Origin: Methylocella tundrae
Lineage (GTDB): Bacteria > Pseudomonadota > Alphaproteobacteria > Rhizobiales > Beijerinckiaceae
Reading direction: 5' to 3'
NCBI RefSeq assembly: GCF_901905185.1
Contig: NZ_CABFMQ020000001.1
Span: 310,001-374,000 of the forward strand
Length of the DNA stretch: 64,000 nucleotides
Shown: positions 36,046-45,296 of the stretch, in pieces
How positions within the stretch are numbered: position 1 is the first letter of the stretch
Layout: each line of letters starts with the position of its first letter
Translations under genes and position numbers: made by a program
The notes under the pieces: generated by a model
Told to the model about the DNA's origin: nothing
The model's input: the letters and a program-made list of their open reading frames with translations, nothing else
Database searches by the model: none

Positions 36046-36390
36046 TCAGCGCGCGATCGTTCCCACGGCATCGCCGTCGCGCAGACGAAGATGGCCGGTC
36101 ATCGCCCGCGCGCCATCGCTCGCATTGTCGTCCGCGTTGACGCGCATTGCGCCTCTATTGGCGGAGCCCGCGTCCGGCGACACGCCGCTTCGGCCGAAGC
36201 CGACGCGCAAATGGCCGCCGACCCATACGCAGCTTTCGCCGTTTTCGCTCGCGGTGAATCCCGGGCCATAGGCGGCGTCGCATTTGACCTGCGGGGAGGG
36301 TAAATCATCCGCCCGCGCGCCCGCGCCAAGGGCCAGGAGACCGGCGCCGACGCTTGAAAGAAACCAGACGGCCTTGGCGCGTAAGATCAT
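36046..36390 (-). CDS. Small secreted protein resembling a porin N-terminus
   Basis: 114 residues. A signal peptide (1-27, ending GARA-DD) leads to CDAAYGPGF, ESCVWVGGHLRVGFG. A Cys-x-x-YG-GF block followed by a C-[VI]-x-[VI]-GG strand is how alphaproteobacterial porins of the PorB/Omp2 type begin, with a disulfide near the first beta strand. Here the rest of the barrel is absent and the last 50 residues are unremarkable. It could be a truncated porin or a stand-alone small protein. No strong ribosome site is seen. Confidence 0.55.
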   Translation of the reverse strand: MILRAKAVWFLSSVGAGLLALGAGARADDLPSPQVKCDAAYGPGFTASENGESCVWVGGHLRVGFGRSGVSPDAGSANRGAMRVNADDNASDGARAMTGHLRLRDGDAVGTIAR

Positions 36391-36464
36391 GAAGAATCCC
36401 GAATCTTCGCTTCCCGACGAATCGCCATTGGAGTGACTTTATAATGGGGCGATTTAATGGTCGA

Positions 36465-37223
36465 TTAACGAAAGCTGCGCCAATCTCCAAGACTGGCCTG
36501 GATCAGCGCCAGCGCCGCGACAGCCGCCGTATCGGCGCGCAGGATTCGGGGGCCGAGCGACAGGCGTAGCGCCTGCGGCATGGCAAGGAGTAATTGCCGC
36601 TCGTCCTCATCGAAGCCGCCTTCCGGGCCGATCAGAACGGCGAGCGGCCGAGGCCCGGCGCCGGGGACGGCGCGCAGCGCGTCTATGGGGTCCTGCACTG
36701 GCGCGTCTTCATCGCAGAAGATCAGCAGGCGCTCCGGGCTCCAGCCTTCGAGCAAAGCGCCGAGCCGGGCCGGAGGAAAAATCTCGGCGATCGACAGGAT
36801 GCCGCATTGTTCCGCGGCCTCGATCGCGTTCGCGCGCATGCGCTCGAGATTGATTCGCTCGGCCTGCGTGCGCCGGGTGAGGACGGGGCGAAGCTGTCCC
36901 GCCCCCATTTCGACCGCTTTTTGCACCATATAGTCGAGCCGGGCATGTTTCAGCGGGGCGAACAGATAGTGCAGATCGAAGGGCGGATGCTGGGCGCGCG
37001 TCTGTTCATGCGCGATAAGCGCCGGCGATTTGCGGTTCGCCGCGTCGAGGCGCGCGCGCCATTCGCCGTCGCTTCCGTTGAAGACAAGAATTTCGGCGCC
37101 ATCGTTCAGCCGCAGGACATTGCGCAGATAGTTCGCCCGTGGGGGGTCGAGAGCGACGCGCGCCTTCGGCGTCAGCGGCGCGTCGACGTAAAGGCGATGG
37201 GAGGTGAAATCAATGCGGGGCAT
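36465..37223 (-). CDS. rsmE: 16S rRNA (uracil-1498-N3)-methyltransferase RsmE
   Basis: 252 residues, SPOUT class. N-terminal PUA-like domain (residues 1-70), then [34 protein letters not shown] and [18 protein letters not shown], the knotted SAM-binding motifs. It methylates U1498 in the 30S subunit. It lies divergent from the exported protein at 37330 with a 106-bp gap. The ATG at 37223 is supported by [14 protein letters not shown], a usual start. Confidence 0.94.
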   Translation of the reverse strand: MPRIDFTSHRLYVDAPLTPKARVALDPPRANYLRNVLRLNDGAEILVFNGSDGEWRARLDAANRKSPALIAHEQTRAQHPPFDLHYLFAPLKHARLDYMVQKAVEMGAGQLRPVLTRRTQAERINLERMRANAIEAAEQCGILSIAEIFPPARLGALLEGWSPERLLIFCDEDAPVQDPIDALRAVPGAGPRPLAVLIGPEGGFDEDERQLLLAMPQALRLSLGPRILRADTAAVAALALIQASLGDWRSFR

Positions 37224-37329
37224 TTCGTGCTCGACAAACGCAGGACGGGCGGCGCGCTTGCTTGATCGGGCGCGTTTTTGCTATGGAAACCGCTTAACGA
37301 ACGGCAAACGCCGTTGAAAGGCTCGGACC

Positions 37330-37776
37330 ATGATGGCGAATAGTCTTATCCTTGGCGTGCGTAAAGCCGCGGCGTTTGGCGCGCTGGCGATTTGCTTTGG
37401 TTTCGGCGGCGTCGCGCATGCCCTTGACTGCAACGAAGACATCGCATCGCTGACAAAGAAGCGCCAGGTCGTTATCGATGACTTGAATCGTCTCGCCAAG
37501 GGTTCAAAGAACCAGCTCGATCCCGTCGCCTCATGTCCTAAACTCAAGGCGCTGGTCGGCGCCGAGCGTGAGCTTCTCGCCTATCTCACCAAAAATAAGG
37601 AATGGTGTTCGGTTCCGGACAATGCGCTGGAAAACATCACCCTCAGCGCACAAAAGTCCGGCTCGGTAGCGGCGCAGGCCTGCAAGATCGCCGCGCAAGT
37701 GACGCAGATGAAAAAAGCGCAGGAGCAGGGCGGCGGCCTGCCGCAAGGCCAGAAGCTCCCGGCCGGCCCCCTGTGA
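37330..37776 (+). CDS. Small exported protein of unknown function
   Basis: 148 residues. A signal peptide (1-31, ending GVAHA-LD) is followed by a helical, charged domain with four cysteines (in LDCNEDI, SCPKL, WCSVP and ACKIA), which could form two disulfides in the periplasm. A Gln/Gly/Pro-rich tail closes it. Its stop overlaps the ubiA GTG start (GTGA), so the pair is probably one transcript with coupled translation. I do not recognise the family beyond that it looks conserved-hypothetical. Confidence 0.7.
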   Translation: MMANSLILGVRKAAAFGALAICFGFGGVAHALDCNEDIASLTKKRQVVIDDLNRLAKGSKNQLDPVASCPKLKALVGAERELLAYLTKNKEWCSVPDNALENITLSAQKSGSVAAQACKIAAQVTQMKKAQEQGGGLPQGQKLPAGPL

Positions 37777-38777
37777 CGAAGACGGCGTCCGCGGTCCCTC
37801 GCTCAGGCGGCACGGCGCGTGAGGCGCCAGCGGACCCGTTGCGTCTGCCCGACGCTGACCAAAGGTCTTTGCTCTTCCGCCTGGCGCCGAAATCATGGGC
37901 GCCTTTTCTCCAGCTCGCCCGGATCGACCGCCCGATCGGCTGGTGGCTGCTCGTCTTGCCGTGCTGGCAATCGAGCGCGCTTGCGAGCGTTCATCAGGGC
38001 GTCCTGCCGCACGGCCGCGATCTCCTCCTGTTTCTGATAGGGTCCATCGCCATGCGCGGCGCGGGCTCGACCTATAACGACATTGTCGACCGCGGCATCG
38101 ACGCGAAAGTCGAGCGCACGAGAGGCCGGCCGCTTCCCTCCGGCCGCGTCGGCGCGCCCGCCGCCGTCGTCTTTCTCGCCGTCCAGTGTCTCATCGGCCT
38201 CGCCGTTCTCTTGAGCTTCAATCGCTTCGCCATCCTGCTTGGCCTTTCGTCGCTCGGGTTCGTCGGCATTTACCCCTTCATGAAGCGGATCACGTCCTGG
38301 CCGCAGGCCGTTCTCGGGGCCGCCTTCGCCTGGGGCGGACTGATGGGCTGGGCGGCGGCGCTCGGATCGCTGGAACCCGCGCCCGTGCTTCTGTATGCGG
38401 GCGCGATATTCTGGACCATCGGCTATGACACGATCTATGCGATGATGGACGTCAAGGATGACGCTATCGTCGGCATAGGCTCGACCGCGCGGTTTTTCGG
38501 GCGCCGCGTGCGCGCCGGCGTGGCGTGCCTCTATGCCGTCTCGATCGCCTGCGTCGCAGCCGCCATATTCGCCGCAGGGGCGGGCGGCCTGGCGCTGGCG
38601 GGACTCGCTGGCTTTGCCGCCCATCTTGCCTGGCAGGTCGCTCATCTTCCCGCGCCCGCCGAAAGCCTGGATGAAGATGCGACCCCCGCCCTGCGTCTGT
38701 TCCGTTCGAACCGTGACGCGGGGCTTATTCTCTGCGCGGGTCTTTGCGGCGAGGCGGTTCGGCTGGCTTTGGGCTAG
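37773..38777 (+). CDS. ubiA: 4-hydroxybenzoate polyprenyltransferase UbiA
   Basis: 334 residues from GTG 37773. RIDRPIGWWLLVLPCWQS begins the first helix. The prenyl-diphosphate/Mg site is GAGSTYNDIVDRGIDAKVERT (first Asp-rich motif) and DTIYAMMDVKDD (second). About eight or nine membrane helices. UbiA attaches the isoprenoid tail in ubiquinone synthesis, supplying the electron acceptor of the complex I encoded downstream. Translation is likely coupled to the gene before it. Its TAG stop lies in the CTAGAGC edge of a dispersed repeat. Confidence 0.94.
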   Translation: MTKTASAVPRSGGTAREAPADPLRLPDADQRSLLFRLAPKSWAPFLQLARIDRPIGWWLLVLPCWQSSALASVHQGVLPHGRDLLLFLIGSIAMRGAGSTYNDIVDRGIDAKVERTRGRPLPSGRVGAPAAVVFLAVQCLIGLAVLLSFNRFAILLGLSSLGFVGIYPFMKRITSWPQAVLGAAFAWGGLMGWAAALGSLEPAPVLLYAGAIFWTIGYDTIYAMMDVKDDAIVGIGSTARFFGRRVRAGVACLYAVSIACVAAAIFAAGAGGLALAGLAGFAAHLAWQVAHLPAPAESLDEDATPALRLFRSNRDAGLILCAGLCGEAVRLALG

Positions 38778-38890
38778 AGCGCTTTCCGATCGAATGGAGT
38801 CATTCGATCGAGAAATCGCTCCAGATTCAAAAGCTTGAGCATATTCTTGTCAATCAGATCGAACCCGATCTGATCGGAATATGCTCTAGG
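38774..38890 (+). repeat. Dispersed palindromic repeat, copy 2 (after ubiA)
   Basis: Two hairpins in tandem. The first is GATCGAATG-GAGT-CATTCGATC (38788-38809). The second has GAGCATATTC (38837-38846) pairing GAATATGCTC (38877-38886) with an inner ATCAGATCG-AACC-CGATCTGAT stem. Its 38786-38890 core matches 24702-24809 in reverse orientation. It fills the ubiA/YqeB-like convergent junction and could stop transcription from both sides. Confidence 0.85.
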
Positions 38891-38900
38891 GCGTCATGCC

Positions 38901-39722
38901 CTAAAAAAAGCTCTCGAGGGAAATTGGCGCGTAGCCGGCGCGCTCCATTTCGATCACGAATGCGACGCTGCGGGCGATCAGGCGATCGCGCCTGCTGATG
39001 CCGGCGACCTCCGCGCCGGGGGATGGGACGATCTCCGCGACGTCAGCGCCTTTTGCGACCGCCACGCCATCGCGCGCCAGCCCGCGCAAGCGGCCAGAGA
39101 CCGGCGCGAGGATGGCGGTTTCGCCGATGGAGCCGACGATGTCGCTTTTGGCGATCCGCTCGCCGAGCCGTTTTGCGCCGTGAAAGAGCCCATGATGGGG
39201 AGCGGCGATCATTCTGCCGTCGGCAAAGCGCTCTTCGTCGCGAGAATCCTGGCGCGTGATTGATCCGTTCCGCAGCACCGCGCCAGGATCGCGCGCTCCA
39301 ATGTCGATCACAACGTCGCAATGCTCGCCAGCGACGAAGCCGCGGCCGAGTCCGATAGTGAACTCACTGAGATGACGCAATTTCTCAGGCGCGGCGCCGG
39401 TCCCGGCGCGCGCATCGACGATGACGTCCCAGGGCCAGCGCGTCGCCACATCCTCAAACGGATGCCAGAGCACTGGAATCGACGCGCCGCTTTTGAGCGA
39501 GTCGAGAAAATCCCGGGTCTTGTCAGCGCGGCGGGCTTCGACTCCTTCGAAACTGAAGGCGCCATCGGTCCAGGCGTCGACGAAAGCCATGCGCCGCCGG
39601 ATGGTTCGAGGCGGCGTCGGCTGATGGATGGCGACGGCATAGCCGGAAAGATGAAGCTTGCGGGCGATCGCGGACGCCAGTTCGTCCATGCCGAGCACAA
39701 GAATGGAGGTTTCATCGCTCAT
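38901..39722 (-). CDS. YqeB-like (EF2563 family) protein
   Basis: 273 residues. An N-terminal Rossmann-like start (SILVLGMDELASAIARKLHL) continues with TPPRTIRRRMAFVDAWTDG and a VIVDARAG segment. The C-terminal part (TAILAPVSGRLRGLARDGVAVAKGADVAEIVP) looks like a lipoyl/biotinyl-type barrel. This architecture fits the YqeB family, associated elsewhere with selenium-dependent molybdenum hydroxylases. No xanthine dehydrogenase or selenium gene is in the window. The biochemical role is unknown. Convergent with ubiA across a repeat. Confidence 0.6.
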   Translation of the reverse strand: MSDETSILVLGMDELASAIARKLHLSGYAVAIHQPTPPRTIRRRMAFVDAWTDGAFSFEGVEARRADKTRDFLDSLKSGASIPVLWHPFEDVATRWPWDVIVDARAGTGAAPEKLRHLSEFTIGLGRGFVAGEHCDVVIDIGARDPGAVLRNGSITRQDSRDEERFADGRMIAAPHHGLFHGAKRLGERIAKSDIVGSIGETAILAPVSGRLRGLARDGVAVAKGADVAEIVPSPGAEVAGISRRDRLIARSVAFVIEMERAGYAPISLESFF

Positions 39723-39818
39723 CGCGCCGATCTCATCAAAGAAAAGCGCGGCGACTGTGTCAGCTTGGCGTCAAAAAGACAAGATGTCTCGAATATGCCT
39801 GAAGACCTTCGAATTGGG

Positions 39819-41237
39819 TCAACCCACTGCCCGAAGGTCGTTCGCCGCCATCCAGGCGTCAAGATCGCGAGACCCGCGGGCGCTGATCGCCGCCTTTTTC
39901 AGCGCGCCCTTCTCGGCGCCGCGCACGCGCCTGCCTTCCGGCGCGGCGAGCTTTTCCGTCAGGGGCGGAAACAGCCCGAAGTTGACGTTCATCGGCTGAA
40001 AAGAGGGGGGGCCTGCGTCGATCGTCTCGATATGTCCCGCCGTAATATGATTAATAAGTGAGCCGATCGCGGTCGTCGCGGGCAAAGGCGGGAACGCCTC
40101 GCCCTTTTCATCGGCCGCGGCCATGCGTCCTGCGATCAGCCCGATCGCCGCGCTTTCGACATAACCCTCGCATCCCGTGATCTGGCCGGCAAAGCGAAGT
40201 CTCGGGTCCGCCTTGAGGCGGAAGGCGCGGTCCAGCACTTTCGGGGAATTCAGGAACGTGTTGCGATGCAAGCCGCCGAGCCGCGCGAAATTCGCCTGCT
40301 CCAGCCCCGGAATGGCGCGAAACACCCCGACCTGCGCGCCATGCTTCAGCTTGGTCTGGAAGCCGACCATATTATAAAGCGTGCCGAGGGCGTTGTCCTG
40401 CCGCAGTTGCACGACGGCATAGGCCTTGACGCCGGGATTATGCGGATTGGTGAGGCCGAAGGGCTTCATCGGACCGTGGCGCAGGGTTTCGGCGCCGCGC
40501 TCGGCCATAATCTCGATCGGCAGGCAGCCGTTGAAATAGGGCGTATCCTCGAATTCCTTGAATTCGATTTTTTCCGCCCGGTTGAGCGCGTCGATGAAGG
40601 CGTAATACTGGTCTTTGTCGAGCGGACAATTGATGTAATCCGCGCCCGTGCCGCCCGGGCCCGCCTTGTCATAGCGCGACTGCATCCAGGCCTTGCTCAT
40701 ATCGATCGAGTCTCGATGCACCACAGGCGCGATCGCGTCGTAGAAAGCCAGATCGCGCTCGCCGGTGAGCGCGCCGATCGCCGCCGCGAGAGCCGGCGAG
40801 GTCAGAGGGCCGGTGGCGATGATGACGTTTTGCCAGTCGGCAGGCGGCAATCCCTCGATTTCCTCGCGGAAAATTTCGATCAGGGGATGGTTCGAAATCT
40901 GCGCCGTGATGTGAGCCGAAAATCCATTCCGGTCGACGGCGAGCGCGCCGCCCGCCGGCAGCTTGTGAGCGTCGGCAGCGCTCATGATGAGCGAACCCAG
41001 CGCGCGCATTTCCCGGTGCAGCATGCCGATGGCGCTGGTTTCGGGGTCGTCCGCCCGGAAGGAATTGGAGCAGACGAGTTCGGCGAGATCGCCGGAGCGA
41101 TGCGCCGGCGTCTGTCGCACGGGTCGCATTTCATGCAGCGCGACGGGAATGTTCCGGCTGGCGATCTGCCAGGCGGCTTCCGCTCCGGCGAGGCCGCCGC
41201 CGATGACGTGGATGAGGGAGGAATTCTGGTTGGGCAT
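39819..41237 (-). CDS. trmFO: Methylenetetrahydrofolate-tRNA (uracil-5-)-methyltransferase TrmFO
   Basis: 472 residues. The FAD-binding motif is [16 protein letters not shown]. The family blocks [61 protein letters not shown] and [17 protein letters not shown] are all present. TrmFO makes m5U54 (T54) in tRNA using methylene-THF and FADH2, the folate-dependent alternative to SAM-dependent TrmA. It is co-directional with the multicopper-oxidase-like gene upstream (26-bp gap). Confidence 0.96.
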   Translation of the reverse strand: MPNQNSSLIHVIGGGLAGAEAAWQIASRNIPVALHEMRPVRQTPAHRSGDLAELVCSNSFRADDPETSAIGMLHREMRALGSLIMSAADAHKLPAGGALAVDRNGFSAHITAQISNHPLIEIFREEIEGLPPADWQNVIIATGPLTSPALAAAIGALTGERDLAFYDAIAPVVHRDSIDMSKAWMQSRYDKAGPGGTGADYINCPLDKDQYYAFIDALNRAEKIEFKEFEDTPYFNGCLPIEIMAERGAETLRHGPMKPFGLTNPHNPGVKAYAVVQLRQDNALGTLYNMVGFQTKLKHGAQVGVFRAIPGLEQANFARLGGLHRNTFLNSPKVLDRAFRLKADPRLRFAGQITGCEGYVESAAIGLIAGRMAAADEKGEAFPPLPATTAIGSLINHITAGHIETIDAGPPSFQPMNVNFGLFPPLTEKLAAPEGRRVRGAEKGALKKAAISARGSRDLDAWMAANDLRAVG

Positions 41238-41263
41238 GAGAGGACGTTAGAGCGTCAAGCGCT

Positions 41264-42652
41264 TCACGTCACCAGAAACCAGGCCGAAAGACCTGTGGCC
41301 TGCCGCTCGGCGATGGCGGATTCGATGGCCCATTTGCCCGGATTGTCGGCGATGAAGGCGAGATGCTTGGTTTTTCCGGCCGGGACCAGCACGCTGTCGC
41401 GCCAATAAGGCTCCCAGCCGTCGTCGAGATCATGGAGGAGCCGCATGGAATGGCCGTGGACGTGGATGTCCTGGATGAAGGCGGATCTGTTGACGATCGC
41501 AAGGGTCACGGGAGAGCCGCGCTTTACGGAGAACAGCGGCTTCGCGGAAAACGCAGCCGCCGCGACGCCGTTGATCGTCCAATAGAGAGGCTGGGTCCCT
41601 TCCGCGGACGCCTGTTTTGCGGGTTCGATCACGAGCTCCGCGCGCTTTGCATTCTGAAGCCTGATCTCGGCCGGGAGCGAAGGATTGACTGGAAGCGAGC
41701 CGATAGCGGGCAGGCTTTTGCGCGCTTCCCCTTCCGTCCTGAAGGACAAAAGCACGCGATCTGGCTCATTGTCGCCGCGCAGGATCAAACGCGCCTGCGC
41801 CGCCGCCTCTTCCGGAAGGTCGAACATCATGTCGAAACGCGCGCCGGGTCCGACGGGAATGGTCTGCCGGACGGGCTCGAAGGCGGAATCGGCCGGCTGT
41901 CCGTCGACCGCCAGGATGAGGGGCTTCAGGCCTTCAAAGGCAATCGACATGATCCGCGCGTTGACGGCGCTCAGAAGGCGCAGCCTGACGCGCGACCCCG
42001 GCGGCATTGTCTCCGCCACGGGAACAGCCGTCGAATTCAGTGTGACCAGTGAGCCGACGCGGCCGCGCCCCGCCGCGTCCTCTTTGGCATCGAAATCGGC
42101 GATGATCGCGCCCTTGTCGTCGAGACGCCAGTCGGCGATGACGGCGAGCATGTCGCGGTCGGCCTTCGGCGGATCGGGCTCATCGACGATGAGCGCGCCA
42201 TAGAGGCCGCGGCCAAACTGTTCGCCGGCAAAGGGCAAAACCGCCGGTCTGTACCCGAACAGGCCGCTGTCAGGCGGCGTAAAGCGATAGTCGAAGCTTT
42301 CGCCGGGGGCGACCGGCTTCTGGGTCAGGCCGCCGACGCCGTCCATGCCATTTACGATGCGAACGCCCGGCCACGACAGACTCGTTGGCTGCTCAAGCCC
42401 GTTGACCAGCCGGATTTTGAGTTCTTCGCCTTTCTTGCAACGCAAAAGTGGGCCGGGGACCGCGCCGTTGAAGGCAAGGACCGGCGTCGGCGCGGCGGGC
42501 TCGGGCAGGAGGCGCAGGGAGCCTGGCGCCGCCTCGAGAATCAAAGACCCGTCCTGGCCCGCGGCCGGCTCGCCGCGCGCGGAACAATCAAAAAGACTGA
42601 TCGCGAGGCCCGATCCGAGGAGGCGCCGGCGGCTGATCATTTTTGCGGGCAT
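41264..42652 (-). CDS. Multicopper-oxidase-fold exported protein lacking the usual copper ligands
   Basis: 462 residues with a Tat-type leader (SRRRLLGSGLAISLF). Three cupredoxin domains are apparent: NGAVPGPLLRCKKGEELKIRLVN, the central VRLRLLSAVNARI domain and a C-terminal IHVHGHSMRLL. The canonical first HWHG is SWPG, the WYHPH position reads FGYRP and the final HCHxxxH/M segment reads ESAIAERQ. Only one His cluster (HVHGH) remains. The protein is therefore probably redox-inactive, like FtsP/SufI, or binds little copper. It is upstream of trmFO on the same strand. The partner is unknown. Confidence 0.82.
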   Translation of the reverse strand: MPAKMISRRRLLGSGLAISLFDCSARGEPAAGQDGSLILEAAPGSLRLLPEPAAPTPVLAFNGAVPGPLLRCKKGEELKIRLVNGLEQPTSLSWPGVRIVNGMDGVGGLTQKPVAPGESFDYRFTPPDSGLFGYRPAVLPFAGEQFGRGLYGALIVDEPDPPKADRDMLAVIADWRLDDKGAIIADFDAKEDAAGRGRVGSLVTLNSTAVPVAETMPPGSRVRLRLLSAVNARIMSIAFEGLKPLILAVDGQPADSAFEPVRQTIPVGPGARFDMMFDLPEEAAAQARLILRGDNEPDRVLLSFRTEGEARKSLPAIGSLPVNPSLPAEIRLQNAKRAELVIEPAKQASAEGTQPLYWTINGVAAAAFSAKPLFSVKRGSPVTLAIVNRSAFIQDIHVHGHSMRLLHDLDDGWEPYWRDSVLVPAGKTKHLAFIADNPGKWAIESAIAERQATGLSAWFLVT

Positions 42653-42840
42653 CGGCTGGCAAGGTTCGAGAGGGGACGGGCGTCGGCGAGAGCATTGAAC
42701 GACGGGGCGGCGATCCGTGGTTCAGCCGGTTTAGGCGGCAAAGGCCGAATTTGGCAAGTGGACGGACGAGCTGAGCGCCTTGGCTCCAGGGTTTCGCGCC
42801 CTTCCGGAGATCGCGGGAAACGGGTAGTGTCTCAGTTTGA

Positions 42841-43272
42841 AATCTTAGCAGCCCGGCGGAATGCATCAGCGTCAAGAAGGACCGGATGGAAGGGTCGGCC
42901 GACCCTGCGCACATCTCCACGTCCTATGTGGAGCGCGGCAGTCTCACCATGCGGATGCATTTGCGCCGCTTCACTCGGCTGACCAACGCCTTCTCAAAGG
43001 AGGTCGAAAACCACGCTTATGCGGTCGCGCTCCACATGATGTATTACAATTTCGCCCGGCCTCATTTCAAGCTGCGAGTCACGCCTGCGATGGCCGCTGG
43101 CGTATCGGACCGGCTTTGGGAGATTAGCGATATTGTCGCGCTGGTCGAGGCTCAGGAAAACGTAGGGCGATCGGAAACAGGAAGGCAGTGGCATGAAGGC
43201 GCTCGCACCGTTGCTGGGATTGATTTCGGCAGGGCTTTGGTTTTGGTCTGCTGCGACGGCGATCCCGGCTAA
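42841..43272 (+). pseudogene. IS1-type transposase, C-terminal remnant
   Basis: The frame opens right after the left inverted repeat without a start, reading SPAECI, then DPAHISTSYVERGSLTMRMH, RRFTRLTNAFSKEVENH, ALHMMYYNFARP and KLRVTPAMAAGVSDRLWEI. These are the C-terminal blocks of IS1-family DDE transposases. The N-terminal two thirds, including the DNA-binding part and at least the first catalytic Asp, are deleted. Similarity fades after about 43155, and the remaining codons to 43272 look unrelated. Internal ATGs exist but a functional product is unlikely. Confidence 0.8.
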
Positions 43273-43387
43273 GAGCTGGGACGACTTAAAAAAATTAGAG
43301 GGCAAACTAAAACGGTCCGCCCGCATCAACGGGGCGGCCGCTCTTGCTTCTGGGCTAGCGGTTTTAGCGACTGTCTTTTCAAACTGA
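43193..43387 (+). CDS. 64-residue membrane protein inside the IS1 relic
   Basis: ATG 43193 is preceded by AGGAAGGCAGTGGC, a good ribosome site. The protein has two hydrophobic helices (about 5-23 and 46-62) around a basic middle (KKLEGKLKRSARINGAA). It ends in the right inverted repeat of the element. It may be a passenger gene of the insertion sequence rather than a host gene. Unknown function. Confidence 0.55.
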   Translation: MKALAPLLGLISAGLWFWSAATAIPAKSWDDLKKLEGKLKRSARINGAAALASGLAVLATVFSN

Positions 43388-43546
43388 CCCACTACCCGAA
43401 AAACGCCCGGATTTGCCATTTTGCGCGGTCAAGCCTAATTGTGCTTTTTTTTGCTGCATCGGGCGCGGGCGATTGCTATAGAGCCCCACCCGAGGCGGTG
43501 AGGCGGACGTTCCCCTATTGCTGAAGGTTGCGCGAAAGTTGGTCGC

Positions 43547-43631
43547 GCGGGCGTGGCGGAACTGGTAGACGCGCCGGATTTAGGTTCCGGTGGTGAAAAT
43601 CGTGGGGGTTCGAGTCCCTCCGCCCGCACCA
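43547..43631 (+). tRNA. tRNA-Leu (anticodon UAG)
   Basis: 85 nt including CCA, with a long class II variable arm. Acceptor GCGGGCG/CGCCCGC; anticodon stem CCGGA/TCCGG around TTTAGGT, anticodon TAG. Complete. It lies between the IS1 relic and tig; no integrase or att duplication is seen at its 3' end. Confidence 0.97.
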
Positions 43632-43731
43632 GATCTCACCATCATCAGCTCGCGGCCGCGCCTGGCCAGCCGATGCGGATCGACATTTGAAATTTAGAGC
43701 AGGCGACGAAGTCGAAAAGGTTGGTCAGACG

Positions 43732-45135
43732 ATGCAAGTCACGGAAACCCTCTCGCAGGGCCTCAAGCGCGAATTCAAGGTGGTGCTTCCCGCGACCGAT
43801 CTCGCGACCCGCCTCGATAGCCAGCTCTCCGAGATCCAGGCAAAGGCCCGCATAAACGGCTTTCGTCCGGGCAAAGTGCCGGTTGCGCATCTGAAGCGGC
43901 TCTATGGCCGCTCGATCATGGCCGAGGTGGTGCAGGAGGCCGTCAACGAAGCCCATCGCAAGATTGTCGAGGACAATGCGCTGCGGCCCGCCTCGCAGCC
44001 GAAGATCGATTTTCCCGGCGAAAAGGACGAGCTCGAGAAAGCCTTCGAGGCGAAGGCGGATTTCGCCTTCACGGTGGCGCTCGAGGTCCTGCCGAAAATC
44101 GAGGTCGGCAGCTTCGAGGGCATTGAGATCGAACGCCTCGTCGCCGAGGTCAATGACGCCGAGGTGGATGAGGTCTTGAAGCGCCTCGCCGACCAGAGCC
44201 GGACCTATTCCCCGAAAGAAGGCGAAGGCGTCGCCGCGCAAAAGGGCGATAAGGCGACCATCGATTTCATCGGCAAGATCGACGGCGAGGCTTTTGAGGG
44301 CGGCGCCGGCGAGGGGATCGATCTCGTGCTCGGCAGCGGCAGTTTCATTCCCGGCTTCGAGGAGCAGCTCGAAGGGCTCGGCGTTGGCGAAAGCCGCACG
44401 GTTTCCGTGACTTTCCCCGAGGATTATTCGGCCGAGGCGCTGGCCGGCAAGGCCGCGACCTTCGAGGTGACGCTGAAGGGGCTTGCCGCGCCCGGCGAAG
44501 TCAATATCGACGATGAATTGGCCAAGGGCTTCGGGCTCGAGGATCTTGAGAAGCTGAAAGAGTCGATCAAGGCTAATATCGCGCGCGATTACGCCGCCGC
44601 CTCACGCCGCAAATGGAAGCGTGAGCTTCTTGACGCTCTCGACAAGAAATATTCCTTCGAACTTCCCGAAGGGCTGGTGACGCAGGAGTTCGACGCGGTG
44701 TGGCGCCGGGTTGAAGCCGAGCAGAGCCAGAGCGGACGCAGTTTCGAGGATGAAGGCACGACTGAGGAGGCGGCCCGCGCCGATTACCGCACGATCGCCG
44801 AGCGGCGCGTGCGCCTCGGGCTGCTGCTGGCCGACATTGGCGACGCCGCCGGCGTCAAGGTTGCCGACGAGGAAGTGAGCCAGGCCCTGTTCGAGCGCGC
44901 GCGCTCATTCCCGGGGCAGGAAAAGCTCATCTGGGAGTATTACCAGAAAAATCCCGCCGCGCTCGCCGAGATCAGGGCGCCGCTTTACGAGGAAAAAGTC
45001 ATCGACCATATCCTCAGCCTGATCAAGGTGAACGACAAGACAGTCTCGAAGGAAGATCTCCTGGCGATCGAGGATGATGAGAACGAGATCGAGCGCAAGG
45101 ACAGCGAAAAGGCGGAGGACGCGGCGCTCGCCTGA
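43732..45135 (+). CDS. tig: Trigger factor
   Basis: 467 residues from ATG 43732 ([20 protein letters not shown]). Ribosome-binding domain with GFRPGKVP (signature loop at about residues 44-51). The FKBP-type peptidyl-prolyl isomerase domain (about 155-245) includes [20 protein letters not shown]. The C-terminal helical chaperone arms carry an acidic tail. It binds nascent chains at the ribosome exit. It heads the tig-clpP-clpX-lon order common to many proteobacteria. The upstream extension to 43687 is unconserved. Confidence 0.96.
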   Translation: MQVTETLSQGLKREFKVVLPATDLATRLDSQLSEIQAKARINGFRPGKVPVAHLKRLYGRSIMAEVVQEAVNEAHRKIVEDNALRPASQPKIDFPGEKDELEKAFEAKADFAFTVALEVLPKIEVGSFEGIEIERLVAEVNDAEVDEVLKRLADQSRTYSPKEGEGVAAQKGDKATIDFIGKIDGEAFEGGAGEGIDLVLGSGSFIPGFEEQLEGLGVGESRTVSVTFPEDYSAEALAGKAATFEVTLKGLAAPGEVNIDDELAKGFGLEDLEKLKESIKANIARDYAAASRRKWKRELLDALDKKYSFELPEGLVTQEFDAVWRRVEAEQSQSGRSFEDEGTTEEAARADYRTIAERRVRLGLLLADIGDAAGVKVADEEVSQALFERARSFPGQEKLIWEYYQKNPAALAEIRAPLYEEKVIDHILSLIKVNDKTVSKEDLLAIEDDENEIERKDSEKAEDAALA

Positions 45136-45296
45136 GCGAGGCTTTGCGGCCGGCTATTTTCAATGAGGTCGTTGCGAACTGACGCGAAGCGCTTATCTGC
45201 TTAACATGACGATTGTTTCGTTTTATCGGCCTGATTCTTGCCCCGTGACCAGCGACGAGACCCGATTCAATCGTCGATAAAGAGGAAAAGACCCCA

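Larger units (their letters stand above)
42823..43396. mobile_element. Internally deleted IS1-family element (574 bp)
   Basis: Left end GGTAGTGTCTCAGTTTGAAA (42823-42842) and the reverse complement of 43377-43396 match at 18 of 20 positions; both start GGT as IS1 ends do. Flanking 9-mers CGGGAAACG (42814-42822) and CGAAAAACG (43397-43405) match 7 of 9, as expected for an aged 9-bp IS1 target duplication. Inside are the transposase C-terminus and a 64-codon ORF. It lies 150 bp before tRNA-Leu and cannot move on its own. Confidence 0.82.
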
